From Neogemmobacter tilapiae (GTDB taxonomy: Bacteria; Pseudomonadota; Alphaproteobacteria; Rhodobacterales; Rhodobacteraceae): a DNA stretch of 64,000 nucleotides. Of this stretch, positions 40,865 through 49,738 are shown piece by piece. Both the position numbers and the translations under genes were made by a program. The stretch lies in assembly GCF_014652215.1 (NCBI RefSeq), contig NZ_BMYJ01000002.1, forward strand, positions 62,001 to 126,000, given 5' to 3'. Numbering within the stretch: the stretch's first letter is position 1; each line of letters starts with the position of its first letter. The notes beneath the pieces were generated by a model, which did not search any database, was not told where the DNA came from, and saw only the letters and a list, made by a program, of their open reading frames with translations.

Positions 40865-41752
40865 TTAGTCTAGGATCTGGAAATGTGCCCGGGTGAGTGC
40901 CAGGCCATCATCCATGGCCGCCAGCAAGACTTTGGCCGCAGCGCCGGATCCGTCGCGATCATAATATAGATGGCCCGAAGCCGCGTCGTAGACGATCCGT
41001 TGGCTCAAGGTCGTCGCATCGGTCCCCAGCCGGAACTGCCCGGCGCGCAAAGTCCCCGCCGCTCCAAGAGCCGCGAAAGCATCATTGTCCAGCAAGATTT
41101 TGTCCGCCGCCGTGTTGAAATCACCGATGTTGTCCAGCACGCCGTCAATGGCGGCTGTGTTGAACAGGAAGCGATCTGACCCGATGCCGCCGTTCATCAC
41201 ATCGCCCCCCGCGCCGCCGACCAAGAGGTCATTGCCCGTTTCGCCTGCCAACTGATCATTGCCGGCCCCGCCGTACAAACTGTCGTTCCCATTGCCACCG
41301 GAAACGGCATCTATGGCCTTACCGCTTTTGATGATGTCGTGACCGCTCATCCCGGTCAGTGCGTCCGAAAACCCCGTTCCAAAGATACGGTCATTGCCGC
41401 CCAGAAACACGTTGAAGAACGCCAATTCGTCCTCATCCTCGAAGGCATCGAACATCCTTTTGGCTTTGGCGTCCCAGTTTTCAATAGTGAAGATGATCTT
41501 GTTGCTGCTGTCGTTCAACTTCATCGTGAGGCTGTCTAGGTCGCCCTTGAAAGGGACTGGAAAGGGATAGCCTGCCTCAAAGGCATATCCCAGCTCTGTT
41601 CCTGCAAGCGTCGATTTGACCTGAGATGATGTGATCGTCAGGGCGGTGTCAGTCAAACGGAAGGCGGTGACGCCGCCGAAAAGCGCCGTCAGAAAGGTAA
41701 AGGTATTGGCCCCTTGGCCCGCGGCTGGGGAGAAGTAACGGATGACGGCCAT
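40865..41752 (-). CDS. RTX calcium-binding secreted protein, copy 2
   Basis: 295 residues, paralogue of the copy at 39596 along its whole length: MAVIRYFSPAAGQGANTFTF, LDSLTMKLNDSSNKIIFTIE, FLGGNDRIFGTGFSDALTG, then a shorter RTX repeat block (about 130-180, GGAGNDQLAGETGNDLLVGG) and the C-terminus VYDAASGHLYYDRDGSGAAA. No enzyme domain is visible. Likely calcium-dependent, type I-exported surface or extracellular protein. Its own AT-rich promoter region lies at 41753-41871. Confidence 0.85.
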   Translation of the reverse strand: MAVIRYFSPAAGQGANTFTFLTALFGGVTAFRLTDTALTITSSQVKSTLAGTELGYAFEAGYPFPVPFKGDLDSLTMKLNDSSNKIIFTIENWDAKAKRMFDAFEDEDELAFFNVFLGGNDRIFGTGFSDALTGMSGHDIIKSGKAIDAVSGGNGNDSLYGGAGNDQLAGETGNDLLVGGAGGDVMNGGIGSDRFLFNTAAIDGVLDNIGDFNTAADKILLDNDAFAALGAAGTLRAGQFRLGTDATTLSQRIVYDAASGHLYYDRDGSGAAAKVLLAAMDDGLALTRAHFQILD

Positions 41753-41808
41753 GATTATGGCTCCTTACATATTGGTTGAAAAGCTATTGGCGTATCAAGA
41801 CTACTACT

Positions 41809-41824
41809 GCCGTAATTCTACGGC
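41809..41824. promoter_or_regulatory. Palindrome in promoter region of RTX copy 2
   Basis: GCCGTA-ATTC-TACGGC, 6-bp arms, 57 nt before the start of RTX copy 2, within an AT-rich stretch. Candidate operator. Confidence 0.35.
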
Positions 41825-41871
41825 GAGATGGCAAAACTGTCATCTGAAAGTTAACCAATTGGCGACGTGGT

Positions 41872-42330
41872 TTAGGCCGGGGCCAAGCTTTTCTCGAAAA
41901 ACACCCGATCAAACCCGTCCTCAACACCCCGCCCCGTCTCGACATAGCCAAGGTGCGGATAGATCGCCAAGTTTTCCACCATCTTTGCATTGGTGCAAAG
42001 CGTCACCTTGGCCAGCCCCTCGGCCCGCGTCTTATCTTCGCAGCAGGCGACTAGCTTTTTGCCAACACCCCGCCCCGCCGCTGTGGGCAAAACGGCCAAC
42101 GCATCCAGCAGCATCTGGTCGCCCTGCGGGAAAAACGTGACATAGCCCACCACATGGCCCAAGGGATCGGTCGCCACCCGGATCTGCCCCGCCGCGATCT
42201 GCCCGGCAAAATCAGCATCCATCGGGGCCGGTCTGCGCCCGATCCGTTCGACATAGGGCGCAAAGGCGGCTTCGACACAGCGGCGCAAAACCGCTTCATC
42301 TGCCGCCACGGCTTGCCGGATAAGGGTCAA
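41872..42330 (-). CDS. GNAT-family N-acetyltransferase
   Basis: 152 residues with the GNAT fold: acetyl-CoA-binding motif LPTAAGRGVGKKLVACCE (about 80-97) and the family C-terminus NLAIYPHLGYVETGRG. Acceptor unknown. The start is read as TTG at 42330, directly after the fabI stop; no ATG or GTG lies close enough, and the N-terminus MTLIRQAVAADEAVL is typical. Probably co-transcribed with fabI, though it is not part of fatty-acid synthesis. Confidence 0.83.
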   Translation of the reverse strand: MTLIRQAVAADEAVLRRCVEAAFAPYVERIGRRPAPMDADFAGQIAAGQIRVATDPLGHVVGYVTFFPQGDQMLLDALAVLPTAAGRGVGKKLVACCEDKTRAEGLAKVTLCTNAKMVENLAIYPHLGYVETGRGVEDGFDRVFFEKSLAPA

Positions 42331-43119
42331 CTACAGATTGTCCGCCTGTGGCATGCCCAGAACATGAAACCCTCCATCCACCCGGATCACCTCGCCCGTT
42401 GTGCAGGCCCCCGCATCCGACGCAAGGTAAACCGCCGTCCCGCCAATCGCCTCCAGCGTCGCATTGGCCCGCAGCGGCGCATTCGCTTCGGTATGTCGGA
42501 AGGTCGCACGCGCGCCACCAATGGCCGCGCCCGCCAGCGTTTTCATCGGGCCGGGGCTGATCGCGTTCACGCGAATATTCTGTGGCCCAAGATCATTCGC
42601 CAGATAGCGCACTGAGGATTCCAGCGCGGCCTTGGCCACGCCCATCACATTGTAATTCGGCGTCACCCGGTTCGACCCTTGGAAGGTCAGCGTGATCAGA
42701 CTGCCGCCGTTCGGCATCAGCTCCGCCGCCCGCCGCGACACGTCGATGAAGGAAAAGCAGGAAATCGTCAGTGAATTCTTGAAATTCTCGCGGCTTGTGT
42801 TGATGAAACGCCCCGTCAATTCGTTCTTGTCGGAAAAGGCGATGGCATGGACCAGAAAGTCGATGCTGCCCCAACGGTCCTTCAGCGCCGTAAAGCAGGC
42901 CCCCAAGGATTCATCATTGTTCACATCGACATCGACCAGAAAATTCGACCCGACAGAAGCCGCCAAGGGCTGCACCCGGCTGCCGAACGCCTCGCCCTGA
43001 TAGGAAAAGGCCAGTTCGGCCCCCTGATCGGCCAAGGCTTTCGCAATGCCCCAGGCGATGGACCGTTCATTGGCCACGCCCATGACCAGCCCGCGTTTGC
43101 CCTGCATGGAACTTGTCAT
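42331..43119 (-). CDS. fabI: Enoyl-[acyl-carrier-protein] reductase (NADH), FabI type
   Basis: 262 residues. Catalyses the last reduction in each round of fatty-acid elongation, using NADH. The SDR-type FabI active site is present: Tyr156 and Lys163 in PNYNVMGVAKAAL; Gly-rich NAD motif GVANERSIAWGIA (14-26). The first active-site-lining position, normally Tyr146 in E. coli, is Phe146 here (LTFQGSNRV), as in mycobacterial InhA. Ends the fabB-fabI pair: fabB ends up 10 nt upstream of its start. Confidence 0.95.
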   Translation of the reverse strand: MTSSMQGKRGLVMGVANERSIAWGIAKALADQGAELAFSYQGEAFGSRVQPLAASVGSNFLVDVDVNNDESLGACFTALKDRWGSIDFLVHAIAFSDKNELTGRFINTSRENFKNSLTISCFSFIDVSRRAAELMPNGGSLITLTFQGSNRVTPNYNVMGVAKAALESSVRYLANDLGPQNIRVNAISPGPMKTLAGAAIGGARATFRHTEANAPLRANATLEAIGGTAVYLASDAGACTTGEVIRVDGGFHVLGMPQADNL

Positions 43120-43129
43120 GCTTTGCCCC

Positions 43130-44359
43130 TTAATTCGTATACTTGCTCATCACCAAGGTCGCATTGGTGCCGCCGAAGCCAAAGGAATTCGACAGAACGC
43201 TGTCAATATCGACCCCGTCGCGCATCGTCGTCACGATTTCCGAAGGGTCCAGCGCCGGATCCAAGGTGGTGACATTGGCCGAGGCCGCGATAAAGCCCTT
43301 GTTCATCATGATCAGCGAATAGATCGCCTCCCACACGCCCGCGCCACCCAAGGCATGGCCCGTCAGCGACTTGGTCGAGGCTATCGGCGGGGTGTTCCCC
43401 TTGCCAAAGACGCGGCGGATCGCTTCCACCTCGGTCACGTCGCCGACCATCGTGCTGGTGCCGTGGCTGTTGATATAGTCGATCTTGCGGCCCCGCGGCA
43501 GCGTTGACAGCGCCAGCTTCATAGCCCGTTCACCACCCTCGCCCGAGGGAGCAACCATGTCATACCCGTCCGAGGTCGCGCCATAGCCCGTCACCTCGCC
43601 GTAAATCTTGGCCCCCCGCGCCAGCGCGTGGTTCAGCTCCTCCAGAACCACCACACCGCCGCCGCCCGCAATCACGAAACCGTCGCGTGTCGCGTCATAG
43701 GTCCGGCTCGCGGTCGTCGGCGCATCGTTGTATTTCGACGACATCGCCCCCATCGCGTCGAACAGGCAGGACAGCGTCCAGTCCAGTTCCTCCCCCCCGC
43801 CCGCAAAGACGATGTCCTGCTTGCCCATCTGGATCAGTTCGGTCCCGTTGCCGATGCAATGCGCGCTGGTGGAACAGGCGCTGGTGATCGAATAGTTCAC
43901 ACCCTTGATCTTGAACGGCGTGGCCAAGCAGGCCGAGTTCGTCGACGACATGCCCTTGGTCACGCCGAAAGGCCCGATCCGTTTCGGCGCACCGCTTTCG
44001 CGGACGATGTTGTGCGCCTTGAAGAAAGACTTCGTCGAAGGCCCACCCGACCCCATGATCAGCCCGGTGCGTTCGTTGGAGATATCCGATGGGTCCAGCC
44101 CAGAATCTTCAATCGCCTGCCGCATGGCGATGAAATTGTAAGCCGCGCCATCGCCCATGAAACGCAGGTCGCGCTTGTCGATGTTGTCTTCCAACACGAT
44201 CTGCGGCTGGCCGTGAACCTGACAGCGGAACCCATGTTCGGCATAGTCTGGGGCAAAGACGATGCCCGACTTGCCGGCGCGAAGGCTCGCCTCTACCTCG
44301 GCGACATTGTTGCCGATGGACGAAACGATACCCATCCCAGTGATGACGACGCGGCGCAT
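43130..44359 (-). CDS. fabB: 3-oxoacyl-[acyl-carrier-protein] synthase I (FabB)
   Basis: 409 residues. Condenses acyl-ACP with malonyl-ACP and, with FabA, is required for unsaturated fatty acids. Active site Cys162 ([12 protein letters not shown]), His299 ([11 protein letters not shown]) and His335 ([11 protein letters not shown]) are all present. The ATG at 44359 is the family N-terminus ([16 protein letters not shown]). Followed after 10 nt by fabI. FabA, its usual direct neighbour, is 1.3 kb upstream, separated by a haem-protein cassette. Confidence 0.95.
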   Translation of the reverse strand: MRRVVITGMGIVSSIGNNVAEVEASLRAGKSGIVFAPDYAEHGFRCQVHGQPQIVLEDNIDKRDLRFMGDGAAYNFIAMRQAIEDSGLDPSDISNERTGLIMGSGGPSTKSFFKAHNIVRESGAPKRIGPFGVTKGMSSTNSACLATPFKIKGVNYSITSACSTSAHCIGNGTELIQMGKQDIVFAGGGEELDWTLSCLFDAMGAMSSKYNDAPTTASRTYDATRDGFVIAGGGGVVVLEELNHALARGAKIYGEVTGYGATSDGYDMVAPSGEGGERAMKLALSTLPRGRKIDYINSHGTSTMVGDVTEVEAIRRVFGKGNTPPIASTKSLTGHALGGAGVWEAIYSLIMMNKGFIAASANVTTLDPALDPSEIVTTMRDGVDIDSVLSNSFGFGGTNATLVMSKYTN

Positions 44360-44389
44360 GGCGGCCTCCACAAGATCATTTTGGCTTGT

Positions 44390-44740
44390 TTAGGCGAGTG
44401 GCGGCGAGGGGGCAAGCGGATAGGCAGGGCGCGCGTATGCCTCTTGGTTGCCCGGCAGCGGCTGATAGTGGCGCATTTCCTGAATCATCGGAATGTAGGG
44501 GCGGATATGGCCCAATAACTCCCTGAAAATAGCACTGCCGCGAAAGCCTTCCAGATGGTCCTGTTTTGATGTCCATTCGATGCGCAGGATGAACTGCGAC
44601 GGATCGTCCACGCATTGGCTGATTTCGAAACCCAAGGCGAAGGGCGATTGCCGCAGAACCTGCCCCGCTTTGTCATAGTCCTGCACAAAGGCTGCGACCT
44701 GTTCGGGGGGAATGGCATAGCGCAGATATTCGACGATCAT
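44390..44740 (-). CDS. Antibiotic biosynthesis monooxygenase (ABM) domain protein
   Basis: 116 residues, a single dimeric ferredoxin-like ABM domain (MIVEYLRYAIPPEQVAAFVQ, SQCVDDPSQFILRIEWTSKQ) plus a Pro-rich C-terminal tail. This fold includes quinol monooxygenases and haem-degrading enzymes. It overlaps the upstream truncated-haemoglobin gene by 4 nt (ATGA), so the two are coupled. The ATG at 44740 opens the fold. Possible substrates include quinones or haem; inference only. Confidence 0.82.
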   Translation of the reverse strand: MIVEYLRYAIPPEQVAAFVQDYDKAGQVLRQSPFALGFEISQCVDDPSQFILRIEWTSKQDHLEGFRGSAIFRELLGHIRPYIPMIQEMRHYQPLPGNQEAYARPAYPLAPSPPLA

Positions 44741-45210
44741 TTTGTTCCTTTCGGGATATAGGGCCCGCCCGTTTCGCCCCAGCCCCAGCGCGGCATTTCG
44801 GCATGTGGGTTCACCTTGGCCCCCGGCTGCGCATTGATCACGGCCAGCCGTGAGCCCCATTCCAGATAGCCGACAGGGGCGGACGCAAATTCCGGGTCTT
44901 GCGGCGCGTCGGATTGACCGTAGCAATCCAGCAAAAGGCTGATCCGGCGGCGCCTTTGGGTCTCTGTCAGATGGCGGTTCAGATGGTGGCGCACCATTTC
45001 AGGATGGCCGCCATGCTGTTCGGAATAGGTCTTCGGTCCGCCAAAAACCTCGGCGATAAAGGCCGCCACATGGGCGGGGTGGTCCGGATTCATGTCCGCA
45101 AAAATTGGGGCGAGTTCAGCATCTTGCTGCACGCGCCGGTAAAATTCGGCGGTCAGCCGTTCCAGCGTTTCAATCCCGCCGATCCAATCATAGAGTGTGG
45201 GCGCTGGCAT
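44737..45210 (-). CDS. Group II truncated haemoglobin
   Basis: 157 residues, a 2-over-2 globin with proximal His in the RHHLNRHLTE region, group II features PIFADMNPDHPAHVAAFIAE and FGGPKTYSEQHGGHPEMVR, plus an unusual C-terminal extension of about 30 residues (INAQPGAKVNPHAEMPRWGW). Group II members bind O2 and detoxify NO or peroxide. First gene of the cassette, coupled by overlap to the ABM gene and divergent from an HxlR regulator over 63 nt that contain a palindrome. Confidence 0.88.
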   Translation of the reverse strand: MPAPTLYDWIGGIETLERLTAEFYRRVQQDAELAPIFADMNPDHPAHVAAFIAEVFGGPKTYSEQHGGHPEMVRHHLNRHLTETQRRRRISLLLDCYGQSDAPQDPEFASAPVGYLEWGSRLAVINAQPGAKVNPHAEMPRWGWGETGGPYIPKGTK

Positions 45211-45220
45211 GGTTTTCTCC

Positions 45221-45233
45221 CTTGCCTGGCAAG
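45221..45233. promoter_or_regulatory. Palindrome in the hxlR/trHb divergent promoter
   Basis: CTTGCC-T-GGCAAG, 6-bp arms around one base, within the 63-nt gap between the haemoglobin and hxlR start codons. Likely operator of the HxlR protein, by position. Confidence 0.5.
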
Positions 45234-45273
45234 CTAATGGCGCTTCCTGCGCCCGACAAGGAGTTACCAAAAG

Positions 45274-45618
45274 GTGACGAGTCCCCGCCCCGACGAAAAG
45301 CTGCTGCACTGCCCCGCCTTGGTGGCGACCCGTGTGATTGCAGGCAAATGGAAGACGCGCGTGCTGTGGCTGCTGCGCGAAAGACCGCACCATTTTGGCG
45401 AACTGAAGGGGCGGCTGCCGGGGGTGTCGGCCAAGGTTCTGGCGGAACAGTTGCAGCAGTTGGAAAGGGATGGGCTGATCCAAGGCCAAGCAGAGCTGCG
45501 GGGCGGGGTGAGTTTTGTGCTATATGATTATACGCGCTATGGCCGGACGCTGATCCCGGCGCTGGATGCCTTGGGGACGTGGGGGCTGGAACATGCGGCG
45601 TGGGAAACAGGGCGGTAG
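45274..45618 (+). CDS. HxlR-family transcriptional regulator
   Basis: 114 residues with a winged helix typical of HxlR (RVIAGKWKTRVLWLLRERPH, KVLAEQLQQLERDGLI, YTRYGRTLIPALDALGTWG). Some members sense formaldehyde, quinones or redox state. GTG start at 45274, preceded by AAGGAG at 45258-45263. Divergent from the truncated haemoglobin-ABM pair, which is its presumed target. Confidence 0.9.
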   Translation: MTSPRPDEKLLHCPALVATRVIAGKWKTRVLWLLRERPHHFGELKGRLPGVSAKVLAEQLQQLERDGLIQGQAELRGGVSFVLYDYTRYGRTLIPALDALGTWGLEHAAWETGR

Positions 45619-45689
45619 GGGCGGGCAAAAGCTGACCCCTGCGCCGTAGGCCGCGCATCGGGGCCGGATCGGTTATGCAACCGTAAGCC

Positions 45690-46199
45690 TCAAGCCTCGC
45701 TCAGCGCCACCTTCATATCCGTCACCTGATAGATCACCTCGCCATCCGCCTCGACCCGGCCATTCGCCACGCCCATCGTCAGCCGCCGTGTCTGGATCGC
45801 CTTGGTGAAATCGACGTAATAGGTCAGCTTCTTGCGGTCCGGCCGAACCATCCCCGTCAGCTTCACCTCGCCCACGCCCAAGGCATAGCCGCGCCCCTGC
45901 CAGCCGCGCCAGCCCAGGTTGAACCCCGTCAACTGCCAAAGCCCGTCCAGACCCAGACAGCCCGGCATGATCGGATTGCCCGGAAAATGGCAGGCAAAGA
46001 ACCACAGGTCCGGATGAATATCGAATTCGGCCACCACATGGCCCTTGCCGAATTCGCCCCCATCCCCCGAAATATCGGTGATCCGGTCCATCATCAGCAT
46101 CGGCGGTTCCGGCAGTTGCGCGTTCCCCGGCCCGAACAGCTCGCCCCGCGCGCATTTCAAAAGATCGTCCCGGTCAAAGTGGTTCGGAAATCCGGCCAT
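45690..46199 (-). CDS. fabA: 3-hydroxydecanoyl-[acyl-carrier-protein] dehydratase/isomerase
   Basis: 169 residues. Dehydrates 3-hydroxydecanoyl-ACP and isomerises the product to the cis-3 form, the entry to unsaturated fatty acids. The active site His71 and Asp85 lie in [16 protein letters not shown]. The ATG at 46199 ([20 protein letters not shown]) is the true N-terminus; a longer upstream frame runs into the irr promoter. It is divergent from irr over 126 nt, and is separated from fabB by the haem-protein cassette. Confidence 0.95.
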   Translation of the reverse strand: MAGFPNHFDRDDLLKCARGELFGPGNAQLPEPPMLMMDRITDISGDGGEFGKGHVVAEFDIHPDLWFFACHFPGNPIMPGCLGLDGLWQLTGFNLGWRGWQGRGYALGVGEVKLTGMVRPDRKKLTYYVDFTKAIQTRRLTMGVANGRVEADGEVIYQVTDMKVALSEA

Positions 46200-46325
46200 G
46201 TGCTGCTGTCCCCTGCTTTTCCCTTCGTCTATCACCCGCGCCAAAGGGCTGGCAAGGCCGGGCGCATTTCCATTGTCGCGGGCCGGGGGCTGGCCTATAT
46301 TGCCTGCCAGCACGAAGGAAGACCG

Positions 46326-46751
46326 ATGACCCACCCGCAGGCAGATCAAGGCAGGCAAGGCGCAACATGGCTGATGCGCGGCGGCTTGCGGCCCACCCGT
46401 CAGCGGCTGGTTCTGGCCGATCTGCTGGTGGGCGACGGCTGTCACCGCCATGTCACCGCCGAAAGCCTGTTTGCGGCGGCGGAAGGTTGCGGCGAAAGGG
46501 TCAGCCTTGCGACCGTCTACAACACGCTGCGCGCCTTTTGCGAGGCAGGGCTGATGCAAGAGGTCGTGGTCGATGGCGCGAAAAGCTATTTCGACACGCG
46601 GATGGATGATCACCCGCATTTCTTCTGGGAAGACACCGGCACCCTGACCGATGCCCCGGCCGAACAGCTGGCCTTTGCCCGCCTGCCCGACCTGCCCGAA
46701 GGCACCGAACTGGCCCGCGTCGATGTGGTGATCCGTCTCCGGCGGGTGTGA
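46326..46751 (+). CDS. irr: Iron-responsive regulator Irr (Fur superfamily)
   Basis: 141 residues. A Fur-type winged helix ([36 protein letters not shown]) and a metal/haem-binding region [14 protein letters not shown] in place of the HHHF block of rhizobial Irr. It lacks the C-terminal Cys cluster of Fur. In alphaproteobacteria Irr represses iron-storage and export genes at low iron and is destabilised by haem. Position next to fabA is conserved in the class. The mbfA gene carries a matching ICE box. Confidence 0.92.
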   Translation: MTHPQADQGRQGATWLMRGGLRPTRQRLVLADLLVGDGCHRHVTAESLFAAAEGCGERVSLATVYNTLRAFCEAGLMQEVVVDGAKSYFDTRMDDHPHFFWEDTGTLTDAPAEQLAFARLPDLPEGTELARVDVVIRLRRV

Positions 46752-46789
46752 ACAGGTGATCTAGGATGGGCGATCGGCCCATCATCCGC

Positions 46790-47668
46790 CTAAAACCACT
46801 GCCCCGGCTCCATCAGGCCTAGTTCCAGCAACTGTTGGCTCGACCAGTCGCATCCCACCGAGTTCCGCCAACGAAAATCGCCAATGGCGGCGCGGCTGTC
46901 GGGGTTGACGCGCAAGGCTTTCGCCGCGCGAAAAGACAGGCTGGCGGCGGTCACATTGTTGTGCCAAGGGCAGGACCAAGTGTTCCGTTCCTCCTCGGAC
47001 AGCGTGAAATCAGGTTGCAGGGTGATGCCAGGATCGGCGCGGAACAAGGCAATCCTGTCAATCCGACGTGCCTCCCACGGCACATGCTCCTCAAACCGCC
47101 AGCGCAGACCGCCGTAAAGATCGATCTGCCGCTCTTTTCGCGCAAAGCCCGGCGCGGGGCCTTCGCGTTGCAGAGCATAATAGCCTGTCGCATCAAGCAA
47201 AGCACCTTCACGCGCCACTCCTTGCGGATGGGCCCCAAGGTCGCCCGCGTAAAGGTCGACGACCGTCACCGGCATTGCAAAACGCCGCTCTTCGCCGTGA
47301 AAGGTGCAAAGCTCGCCTACGGTGCGGGTTTCAACAAAGGGATAGAACAGGTATTCAGCATTATAGCCTGCAAACATCCACTGACCCGGACAGGCTGCGA
47401 TCAGGGCATTCGCCGCCACCATCATCGCTCGATCGGCCAGAACCGGGTGATGCACCACCGCCACCCGTGCCGGATCGGGGTTGGTCACGGCCTCATCCAC
47501 ATCGACCAAAAGGATCAGATGGCGAAAACCGCAGGCCAGATGGTGCCGGATCGTGCTGTCCAACTCGACCCCATCCTCGGCAAGGATCAGGGCGATGGGG
47601 CCTTTCAAGCCCTTTCCGGGGCCGGAGAGATAGGCATCCAGATTGCTGTGGCGGATATCGGCATTCAT
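46790..47668 (-). CDS. Hypothetical protein, possible family 2 glycosyltransferase-like
   Basis: 292 residues. The N-terminal half has a GT2-like feel (GPIALILAEDGVELDSTIRH followed by HLILLVDVDEAV), and a central AGYNAEYLFYPFVETRTVGE resembles the loops of unusual GT2-like proteins. No DXD motif is certain. Cytoplasmic; no signal or membrane segment is seen. Function is not assigned; the glycosyltransferase reading is a tentative impression from fold features. Convergent with irr across 38 nt and divergent from miaB. Confidence 0.5.
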   Translation of the reverse strand: MNADIRHSNLDAYLSGPGKGLKGPIALILAEDGVELDSTIRHHLACGFRHLILLVDVDEAVTNPDPARVAVVHHPVLADRAMMVAANALIAACPGQWMFAGYNAEYLFYPFVETRTVGELCTFHGEERRFAMPVTVVDLYAGDLGAHPQGVAREGALLDATGYYALQREGPAPGFARKERQIDLYGGLRWRFEEHVPWEARRIDRIALFRADPGITLQPDFTLSEEERNTWSCPWHNNVTAASLSFRAAKALRVNPDSRAAIGDFRWRNSVGCDWSSQQLLELGLMEPGQWF

Positions 47669-47769
47669 CCCCCCTATCTGCCTTGGACCGCGTGCCCCGT
47701 CAAACCCGCTTTGTTGCGGTGGGGGGCGGCTGGGTGTAGAAGGCGGGCCGAATGCGAAAGGCGGGCAGC

Positions 47770-49083
47770 ATGACCGAGGCCAAAAAGCTGTTCATCAAGA
47801 CCTATGGTTGCCAGATGAACGTCTATGACAGCGAACGCATGGCGCAGGCCATGGGGGCCGAAGGCTATGTGCTGACCGAGGTGCAGGAAGACGCCGATAT
47901 GGTGCTGCTGAACACCTGCCATATCCGCGAAAAGGCGTCGGAAAAGCTGTATTCCGATCTGGGTCGGCTGAAGCCGCTGAAAGCGGCGCGGCCTGATCTG
48001 AAGGTGGGGGTGGCGGGGTGCGTGGCGCAGGCGGAAGGCGATGAAATCATCCGGCGGATGCCATTAGTCGATATCGTCGTCGGCCCGCAGGCCTATCACC
48101 GCCTGCCGCAACTGGTGCGCCAAGGGGGCAGCGCCGTCGATACGGAATTCCCGGCAGAGGACAAGTTTGACCATCTGCCAGAGCGCAAGACCGAGGGGCG
48201 GCCGACCGCCTTTCTGACGGTGCAGGAAGGCTGCGACAAGTTCTGCGCCTTTTGCGTGGTGCCCTATACTCGTGGGGCCGAAGTCAGCCGCCCGGTTGAG
48301 CGTCTGCTGAAAGAAGCGCGGGATCTGGTGGCCAAGGGGGTGCGGGACATCAGCCTTCTGGGGCAGAATGTGAACGCCTATCACGGGCAGGGGCCGGATG
48401 GCGATTGGACGCTTTCGCGCCTTTTGCGGGAAATGGCGGCCATTCCGGGGCTGGACCGCCTGCGCTATACCACCAGCCATCCGAACGATATGGATGATGA
48501 CCTGATCGCCGCCCATGGCGATCTGCCCGCCCTGATGCCCTATCTGCATCTGCCGGTGCAATCGGGCAGCGACCGCATCCTCAAGGCGATGAACCGCAAA
48601 CATACGGCTGAACAATATCTGCGCCTGATCGAACGCCTGCGCGCCGCCCGGCCTGACCTTATCTTTTCGTCGGATTTCATCGTCGGCTTCCCCGGCGAAA
48701 GTGATGCCGACCATCAGGCGACGCTTGATTTGATCCGCGCTGTGAACTTCGGCTCGGCCTATTCTTTCAAATACTCCGCCCGCCCCGGCACCCCTGCCGC
48801 CGAAAAGGCACCCGTCGAGGATGAGGTGTCCGATGCCCGCCTACAGGAATTGCAAGCCCTGATCACCGCCCAGCAAAGGGCCACCCAAGAGGCGATGGTG
48901 GGGCGCGTTGTCCATGTGCTTTACGAAAAGGTGGGGCGTAAAGAGGGGCAGATGCTGGGCAAGTCAGACCATCTTCATGCGGTGCATGTCGACGATCCCA
49001 CCGGGCGAATCGGTCAGATGGCACGTGTCAAGATCACCGCCAGCATGACGAATTCCCTCAGTGCCGTGCCCGTTACAGGTTGA
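47770..49083 (+). CDS. miaB: tRNA-2-methylthio-N6-isopentenyladenosine synthase MiaB
   Basis: 437 residues. Radical SAM enzyme that thiomethylates A37 of tRNAs. Three N-terminal cluster Cys: Cys14 (YGCQMN), Cys50 (NTCHIRE), Cys84 (AGCVAQ). Radical SAM cluster Cys155, 159, 162 ([11 protein letters not shown]). A C-terminal TRAM domain follows. The ATG at 47770 begins [16 protein letters not shown]. The usual neighbour phoH is further downstream than normal: two small secreted-protein genes lie in between. Confidence 0.96.
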   Translation: MTEAKKLFIKTYGCQMNVYDSERMAQAMGAEGYVLTEVQEDADMVLLNTCHIREKASEKLYSDLGRLKPLKAARPDLKVGVAGCVAQAEGDEIIRRMPLVDIVVGPQAYHRLPQLVRQGGSAVDTEFPAEDKFDHLPERKTEGRPTAFLTVQEGCDKFCAFCVVPYTRGAEVSRPVERLLKEARDLVAKGVRDISLLGQNVNAYHGQGPDGDWTLSRLLREMAAIPGLDRLRYTTSHPNDMDDDLIAAHGDLPALMPYLHLPVQSGSDRILKAMNRKHTAEQYLRLIERLRAARPDLIFSSDFIVGFPGESDADHQATLDLIRAVNFGSAYSFKYSARPGTPAAEKAPVEDEVSDARLQELQALITAQQRATQEAMVGRVVHVLYEKVGRKEGQMLGKSDHLHAVHVDDPTGRIGQMARVKITASMTNSLSAVPVTG

Positions 49084-49112
49084 AAAAATGGCGCGCACAG
49101 GCCTGATCCGGT

Positions 49113-49132
49113 TCGAAAATGTCAATTTTCGA
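49113..49132. promoter_or_regulatory. AT-rich inverted repeat after miaB
   Basis: TCGAAAAT / ATTTTCGA with loop GTCA, 30 nt after the miaB stop and 69 nt before the secreted-protein pair. Could end miaB transcription or serve as an operator for the following gene. Confidence 0.35.
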
Positions 49133-49200
49133 CGGATTCTGCTTTACCTGAAGCCCTGAATTCGCGACCTATCGCAGCCAGAACTGTTTTTAGGTGCTGC

Positions 49201-49728
49201 ATGATTGATGTCGTTCGTTCTGCGCTGGCGGCGCTTGCTGCCACGACCCTGCTTCTTGCGGGCACGGTCGCCCCGGTGCAAGCCGAGCGGGTGGTGGGTG
49301 TCATCAATTGGGGCATCTGGATCGATAACGACGGCTGCCAGCATTACTGGGCCGATGGCGGGCTTGAGGGCTATATGGTCCCCCGTCTCAACCCGGCGAC
49401 CGGTCATGGCGTCTGCTATCAGAAAAAGATCTGCCTCAGCCTGCCCGTGGCCGAGGCATTTGGCAGCAAGGATGACCTCCGCCCTGGCATCGCAACCTTC
49501 TTGCGCGGCTTTTTCGATGCGACGGGCGCGGCGGGCTATGCAGCAACGGTGGTGATCGCCGATCCGTCGCCCAGCGTCCAGCACATCCGTCTGTCCCAGC
49601 GTCGCCATGAAACCGTCGGCGCGATGATCGGCCGGGTGGGCGAACGCCCGCAGAACGGCAGCATCCCGCCCTTGGCGCAAAGCAGCGCCGCCTCGGGCGA
49701 TGTCTTGCAAATTTCGTGCTTCTACTAG
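49201..49728 (+). CDS. Secreted hypothetical protein with possible degenerate OmpA-like C-terminus
   Basis: 175 residues with a signal peptide (cleavage near VQA-ERV, 27-30). The mature N-terminus holds DNDGCQHYWADGGLEGYMVP and NPATGHGVCYQK, shared with the following gene. The C-terminal 90 residues (DDLRPGIATFLRGFF, VVIADPSPSVQHIRLSQRRH, ETVGAMIGRVG) resemble in order the features of an OmpA-like domain, but with the peptidoglycan-binding Asp/Arg set altered. Four or more Cys are present, suggesting disulfides. Function unknown. No clear ribosome-binding site precedes the ATG. It sits in a gap that is normally empty between miaB and phoH. Confidence 0.65.
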   Translation: MIDVVRSALAALAATTLLLAGTVAPVQAERVVGVINWGIWIDNDGCQHYWADGGLEGYMVPRLNPATGHGVCYQKKICLSLPVAEAFGSKDDLRPGIATFLRGFFDATGAAGYAATVVIADPSPSVQHIRLSQRRHETVGAMIGRVGERPQNGSIPPLAQSSAASGDVLQISCFY

Positions 49729-49738
49729 GGTGGTGATC

